DNA of 64,000 nt from Piscinibacter defluvii. Lineage in GTDB: Bacteria; Pseudomonadota; Gammaproteobacteria; Burkholderiales; Burkholderiaceae_C. Position numbers and translations under genes: made by a program. Numbering within the stretch: position 1 is the stretch's first letter; each line of letters opens with the position of its first letter. The notes beneath the pieces were generated by a model that saw only the letters and a program-made list of their open reading frames with translations, ran no database searches and was not told the DNA's origin. Where the stretch lies: positions 558,001 through 622,000 of the forward strand of contig NZ_RCHJ01000003.1 of the NCBI RefSeq assembly GCF_004011805.1, given 5' to 3'. Shown here piece after piece: positions 60,594-64,000 of this stretch.

Positions 60594-61628
60594 TCAGCGC
60601 AGGAAGTCGCGCCGCATTCCCAGCGAGGCGTCGGTCTTCGCGATGGACCTCGCCGGGTCCGTCTCGATGCCGGTCAGAGCCCGGATCGCGTCGATGGTTT
60701 CCGGGATCACGATCGCCTGGTTGAAGACTTGGTAGGTGTAGTACGCCTGGTCGCCATCGACGGCCAGCACGTCCTCCCACAGCGCCACCTCCCACATGTC
60801 GCCGCGCGGGCGGCCAAGGTCGGACATCAGCTCGACCGTGCTGTTCAGTGCCACGATCCCGTCCGACGAACGCACGAACGCGATCCGCGGCGCTGCCTGG
60901 AATGCCGCGAGAACCTCATCGCGCGTCGCCGGCCGGGTGAGTTCAACCCACCAGGTGTGCAGGTGGCTGGAGTTGTGTGCGGCCTTCACGGCGATCGTCA
61001 CGACATCGAGATCGGGGATGACGGTGCGGGCGTCCGGACCCTGATGGCTGGGAATGACTTTCTCGGGGACCACCGTGTTGACGATGCCGTCGGCATGCGC
61101 CTCCCAGGGGTCGGAGGCGCGACGGATCAGCGTGCCGCGCGCACGCTTGAGCAGGCCCGCCGCCTTGAGCGCCCCGAGCGTGCGAACGATCGATGTCGTG
61201 TTGCACGACACGACGCGCGTCGACGAGCGCCCCAGGGCCGATGCATAGTTCGCCTGCGCGACGAAGGAATGTCCGGTGAGCGCATGCGATTCGCCGCCGT
61301 GGAAGATGGCCTTCACGCCAGCCGCCTCGTACACGCCCTTGTTGATCGTGGCCACCTTCTTCGGCGTGCAGTCGACGACGACATCGGATTGCGCGAGCAG
61401 TTCGGCAAGGCCGCCTGTAACCGCGATGCCGGCTGCGCGCATCGGTGCCTCGGCCTGCGGCGTCGCCGCATGGACGGGCAGCCTGGCGCCGGCCGCGACC
61501 TGCAGCCGGTAGTCGTCGACGATGTCGGCCACGCCGGCGAGCGTCATGTCGTCCTGCAGGCGAACCGCGTCGGCGACGCGCTTGCCGATGACTCCGTAGC
61601 CGTTGACGGCAACCCTGATCCTGTCCAT
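60594..61628 (-). CDS. Type II (archaeal-type) glyceraldehyde-3-phosphate dehydrogenase
   Basis: This 344-aa enzyme belongs to the type II GAPDH family mostly known from archaea. It has NGYGVIGKRVADAV (NAD(P)-binding, residues 9-22) and Cys142 (SCNTTSIVRTLGALK) as catalytic nucleophile, with IFHGGESHALTGHSF and HNSSHLHTWWVELTR. It converts glyceraldehyde-3-P and phosphate to 1,3-bisphosphoglycerate. Phosphoketolase would supply that triose. GGAG precedes the ATG. A broken second copy is at 56069. Confidence 0.92.
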   Translation of the reverse strand: MDRIRVAVNGYGVIGKRVADAVRLQDDMTLAGVADIVDDYRLQVAAGARLPVHAATPQAEAPMRAAGIAVTGGLAELLAQSDVVVDCTPKKVATINKGVYEAAGVKAIFHGGESHALTGHSFVAQANYASALGRSSTRVVSCNTTSIVRTLGALKAAGLLKRARGTLIRRASDPWEAHADGIVNTVVPEKVIPSHQGPDARTVIPDLDVVTIAVKAAHNSSHLHTWWVELTRPATRDEVLAAFQAAPRIAFVRSSDGIVALNSTVELMSDLGRPRGDMWEVALWEDVLAVDGDQAYYTYQVFNQAIVIPETIDAIRALTGIETDPARSIAKTDASLGMRRDFLR

Positions 61629-61657
61629 GTCCACTCCTTTGACGGCGAATTCCCCGG

Positions 61658-63274
61658 TCAGCGCAGCGCGCGCCCGCGGGCGATGGAAAACGTGAACCGG
61701 ATGGCGAGCGCATAACCCGCCAGCGCGAGCAGCGGCATGCCGCCCCATTGCGGGCCCACGGCGTGCTGCATCAGCAGGCTCGAGGCGATGTACAGCCCGA
61801 GCGTCACCAGCGCGAGCGCAATGCGCCGGCTGGCGCGGTCGACACCTTCCTGCAGGCGCGCGTCGGGCACGATCGCGATCTCGAACAGGCGCCCGCGGGC
61901 GAGTGCGCCGTGCAGCCGCTGCGCCAGCAGCGCGGGCAGGGCGCTCGCCGCGCTGCTCATCTCGAAGGCCAGGCGCTTCGATGCTTCCGGCTGCGGCGCC
62001 TGCCGGAGCGGGCCGGCCGCGGCATGGCGCGACAGCGTCTCGAAGATCGAGAACGCCGGCGCCAGTGCGCGGACCGTTCCCTCGAGCAGCAGCATCGTGC
62101 GGGTCAGGACGAGCAGGTCCGTGGGCAGGCGTACCGCCTGTGAGCGGCCGGCGGCGACCAGCCGTCCCAGCGCAGCCGGCAGCGACCAGTCGCGCAGCGG
62201 CCGCTCCGCACAATCGGCCAGCAGCGACTGCACCACCGGCAGGAAGGCGCGGCGCTCCACCTGCGCCCCCATCAGGCCCATGTCGAGCCAGGCATCGACC
62301 ACCCAGTCGGCGTCCTGCTCGACGAACGCGAGCGCGAACGCCGTCAGCGCGCCGCGCAGGCGGCGGTCCAGGCGGCCGACGATGCCGAAGTCGTGGAAGC
62401 AGATCCGCCCGTCGGCCATCATGAACAGGTTGCCCGGATGGGGATCGCCATGGAACAAGCCGTGCTCGAAGAGCTGCGTCACGTAGCTGTCTACGAGGCG
62501 GCGCGCGCAGGCCTCGCGTTCGGGCGCGGCGGCGGCGTCGATACGCACGCCGCTGCTGAAGCGCTGCACCATGACGGAAGATGCACACAGGCCGTCGACC
62601 ACGTCCGGGATGTCGACATCGGGCGAGCCGCGCCACGCATCGGCAAAACGCCGCACGAAGCGAGCCTCGCGCGCGAGGTCCATCTCGAGCCGCAGGTTGC
62701 CGGCGATCTCGTCGACGATCGCCATGAGGCCCCAGCGCCGCAGCGGTGGGAGCAAGGCCTGCGCCACAGTGGTGACCGCGTGCAGGATGCGCATGTCGGA
62801 TTCGACGGCCTCGGCGGCGCCTGGCCGGCGGATCTTGACGATGACCTCGGTGCCGTCGGGAAGCGCGGCACGGTGGATTTGCGCCACCGACGCCGCGGCC
62901 AGCGGTGCCAGGTCGAAGCGTGTGAAGAGCTGCGAGCAGGGGCGGCCAAACGCGGATTCGACGGCCAATTGCGCCTGCTCCGATGGAAACGCACCCACAT
63001 GATCCTGCAGCCGCGCCAGGGTTTGCTGTGCCGTGTCAGGCAACAGGTCGGCGCGCAGGCTCAGATGCTGGCCAAGCTTGACGAAGGTGGTGCCCAGCCC
63101 TTGCAGGAGGGCCGCGAAGCGTTCGGCCACGGGATGGTCGTCGCAACGCATCACGCCGCGGTGCCAGGCCCACCACAGCACGAAGCCGGCAAAGGCCAGA
63201 CCGATCCGGAGCGCGCGCCCCACCGGGGATCGGCGTTGCGACGGCGTGGAAGGAGCCTGTGCCGTGTCAAACAT
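61658..63274 (-). CDS. UbiB/AarF/ABC1 family kinase-like protein
   Basis: This 538-aa protein has the UbiB/ADCK core: LGTTFVKLGQHLSLRADLLP, an Ala-rich nucleotide loop (APLAAASVAQIHRA), HGDPHPGNLF and HDFGIVGRLD, with two C-terminal membrane helices. UbiB proteins support ubiquinone synthesis or lipid handling in the membrane. ATG at 63274 begins 1 nt after the dehydrogenase stop; a GTG 12 nt upstream is possible. Confidence 0.88.
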   Translation of the reverse strand: MFDTAQAPSTPSQRRSPVGRALRIGLAFAGFVLWWAWHRGVMRCDDHPVAERFAALLQGLGTTFVKLGQHLSLRADLLPDTAQQTLARLQDHVGAFPSEQAQLAVESAFGRPCSQLFTRFDLAPLAAASVAQIHRAALPDGTEVIVKIRRPGAAEAVESDMRILHAVTTVAQALLPPLRRWGLMAIVDEIAGNLRLEMDLAREARFVRRFADAWRGSPDVDIPDVVDGLCASSVMVQRFSSGVRIDAAAAPEREACARRLVDSYVTQLFEHGLFHGDPHPGNLFMMADGRICFHDFGIVGRLDRRLRGALTAFALAFVEQDADWVVDAWLDMGLMGAQVERRAFLPVVQSLLADCAERPLRDWSLPAALGRLVAAGRSQAVRLPTDLLVLTRTMLLLEGTVRALAPAFSIFETLSRHAAAGPLRQAPQPEASKRLAFEMSSAASALPALLAQRLHGALARGRLFEIAIVPDARLQEGVDRASRRIALALVTLGLYIASSLLMQHAVGPQWGGMPLLALAGYALAIRFTFSIARGRALR

Positions 63275-63275
63275 C

Positions 63276-64000
63276 TCAAGCCACACGGTGTCGAGGCCGG
63301 CCAGCCTTCCAGGCCGCGATGTTCTCGACCGTCTCGTGCAGGATGCGCGCGACCGCCTCACGGGTGTTGAAGCCGACATGGGGTGTCGCGAGCACGCGCG
63401 GGTGGCGCAACAGCGGGTGCGACGCCACCCAACCGCGGTCGCAGCCCAGGCCGCCGCAGCCCATGGGGGCCTCGGGTGCGGCTCCGCCCTCGTGCTCGAG
63501 CACGTCGAGACCGGCTGCGGCGACCGTGCCGCGGTCGAGCACGCGCAGCAGCGCTTCCTCGTCGATCAACGCGCCGCGCGCGGTGTTGAGCAGCAAGACG
63601 CCAGGCTTGACGCGGGCGAAAGCCGCGTCGTCAAGAAGGTGGTGCGTCTCCGGGCTCAGCGGCACGTGGAGACTCAGGACGTCGCTGCGCTCGAGCAACT
63701 CGGACCATCCGACAAACTCGATGCCAAGGGCAATCGTGGCTTCCGGCCGCGGTCGTGGGTCGAACGTCACGACTTTCATCCCGAAACCGTGCGCGATACG
63801 CGCGACATGCGTTCCGATGCGTCCACAGCCGACGACACCCATCACCTTGCCTTCCAGCTCAAAGCCGGTGAGGCCACGGTACGAGAAGCTGCCCTGGAGT
63901 GCCCGGGCGCGGGCCTCGCACAGGTGGCGGGCAAGCCCCAGCAGCAGCGTGAAGGTGTGTTCGGCGACGGTAGCGGCCCCATAGTCGGGCACGTGACTGA
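63276..64000 (-). CDS. D-isomer 2-hydroxyacid dehydrogenase (partial, N-terminus off the window)
   Basis: At least 239 residues of the C-terminal part of a phosphoglycerate dehydrogenase-like enzyme are visible: NAD motif VVGCGRIGTHVARIAHGFG, HVPLSPETHHLLDD, NTARGALIDEEALL, and the active-site TPHVGFNT. Substrate is not determinable. It is followed by ubiB after 1 nt, so the two are cotranscribed. Confidence 0.88.
   Translation of the reverse strand, partial: SHVPDYGAATVAEHTFTLLLGLARHLCEARARALQGSFSYRGLTGFELEGKVMGVVGCGRIGTHVARIAHGFGMKVVTFDPRPRPEATIALGIEFVGWSELLERSDVLSLHVPLSPETHHLLDDAAFARVKPGVLLLNTARGALIDEEALLRVLDRGTVAAAGLDVLEHEGGAAPEAPMGCGGLGCDRGWVASHPLLRHPRVLATPHVGFNTREAVARILHETVENIAAWKAGRPRHRVA

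Noticed and set aside
1-64000. Mobile-element origin of the island
   Set aside because: The accessory content suggests transfer, but no transposase, integrase, direct-repeat borders or tRNA junction was seen, so no mobile element is annotated.

Overview
The window is GC-rich, densely coded DNA with ATGA/GTGA start-stop overlaps. It most likely comes from a Burkholderiales-type betaproteobacterium of the Rubrivivax/Leptothrix/Methylibium kind. That placement is inferred from the Gram-negative porin, the CzcI-like protein, the DUF4148-like small secreted proteins and the style of the Czc/Cop genes; no rRNA or tRNA is present to confirm it. No insertion sequence, integrase, phage gene or CRISPR array was seen.

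Region 1 (1-8.3 kb) holds metal efflux. A minus-strand czcI-czcC-czcB-czcA operon encodes an RND export system (czcA is cut by the window edge). A copZ-like chaperone gene diverges from a copA-cueR operon, and each direction has its own MerR-type promoter with a 19-bp spacer.

Region 2 (8.3-27.2 kb) is a periplasmic copper-defence island. Two CusRS/CopRS-like two-component systems lie tail to tail (9.3-13.5 kb). Around them are small secreted proteins and lipoproteins (8.4-9.2, 16.8-17.7 and 24.4 kb), a Sel1-like protein, a porin, and a string encoding a TolC-like channel, a multicopper oxidase, a CopI-like cupredoxin, a DUF411 protein, two CusF-like proteins, a zincin-like protein and a cytochrome c. 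Five promoters share a 16-bp CusR/CopR-like box exactly 33 bp upstream of a TAnAnT-like -10 element, so the region behaves like one copper regulon. Part of it is duplicated, leaving gene fragments near 23.1 and 24.9 kb.

Region 3 (27.2-55.1 kb) is plus-strand throughout. It starts with an alpha/beta hydrolase, a DUF4010 membrane protein and a cardiolipin synthase. At 30.76 kb there is a perfect FNR/ANR box with class II spacing, followed by about 24 kb of closely packed genes. These encode small secreted metal proteins, an HMA chaperone, a DUF3141 PHA-synthase-like hydrolase, FabI, an acetate kinase fused to a PduL phosphotransacylase, a thiolase, a MerR regulator, a thymidine-phosphorylase-like protein, cyclopropane fatty acid synthase, an MFS transporter, a YHS-YHS copper ATPase, an accessory FtsH, a LolA-like protein, a divergent phosphoketolase, a Lol/MacB-type ABC transporter with a duplicated permease, and an outer-membrane barrel. 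Together this looks like a low-oxygen and envelope-stress module that turns pentose phosphate into acetyl-phosphate, then ATP or acetyl-CoA, while remodelling the membrane and handling copper.

Region 4 (55.1-64 kb) is minus-strand. It holds DUF305 and a four-helix-bundle Cys-rich copper-storage protein, a decayed copy of a type II GAPDH gene, a cytochrome/outer-membrane gene broken by an in-frame amber codon, small metal-linked proteins (two SHOCT proteins, DUF302, a Met-rich protein), an intact type II GAPDH, a UbiB/AarF kinase and a truncated 2-hydroxyacid dehydrogenase.

Starts were chosen by ribosome-binding site, signal peptide and overlap. Functions rest on family motifs read by eye; no database search was run.
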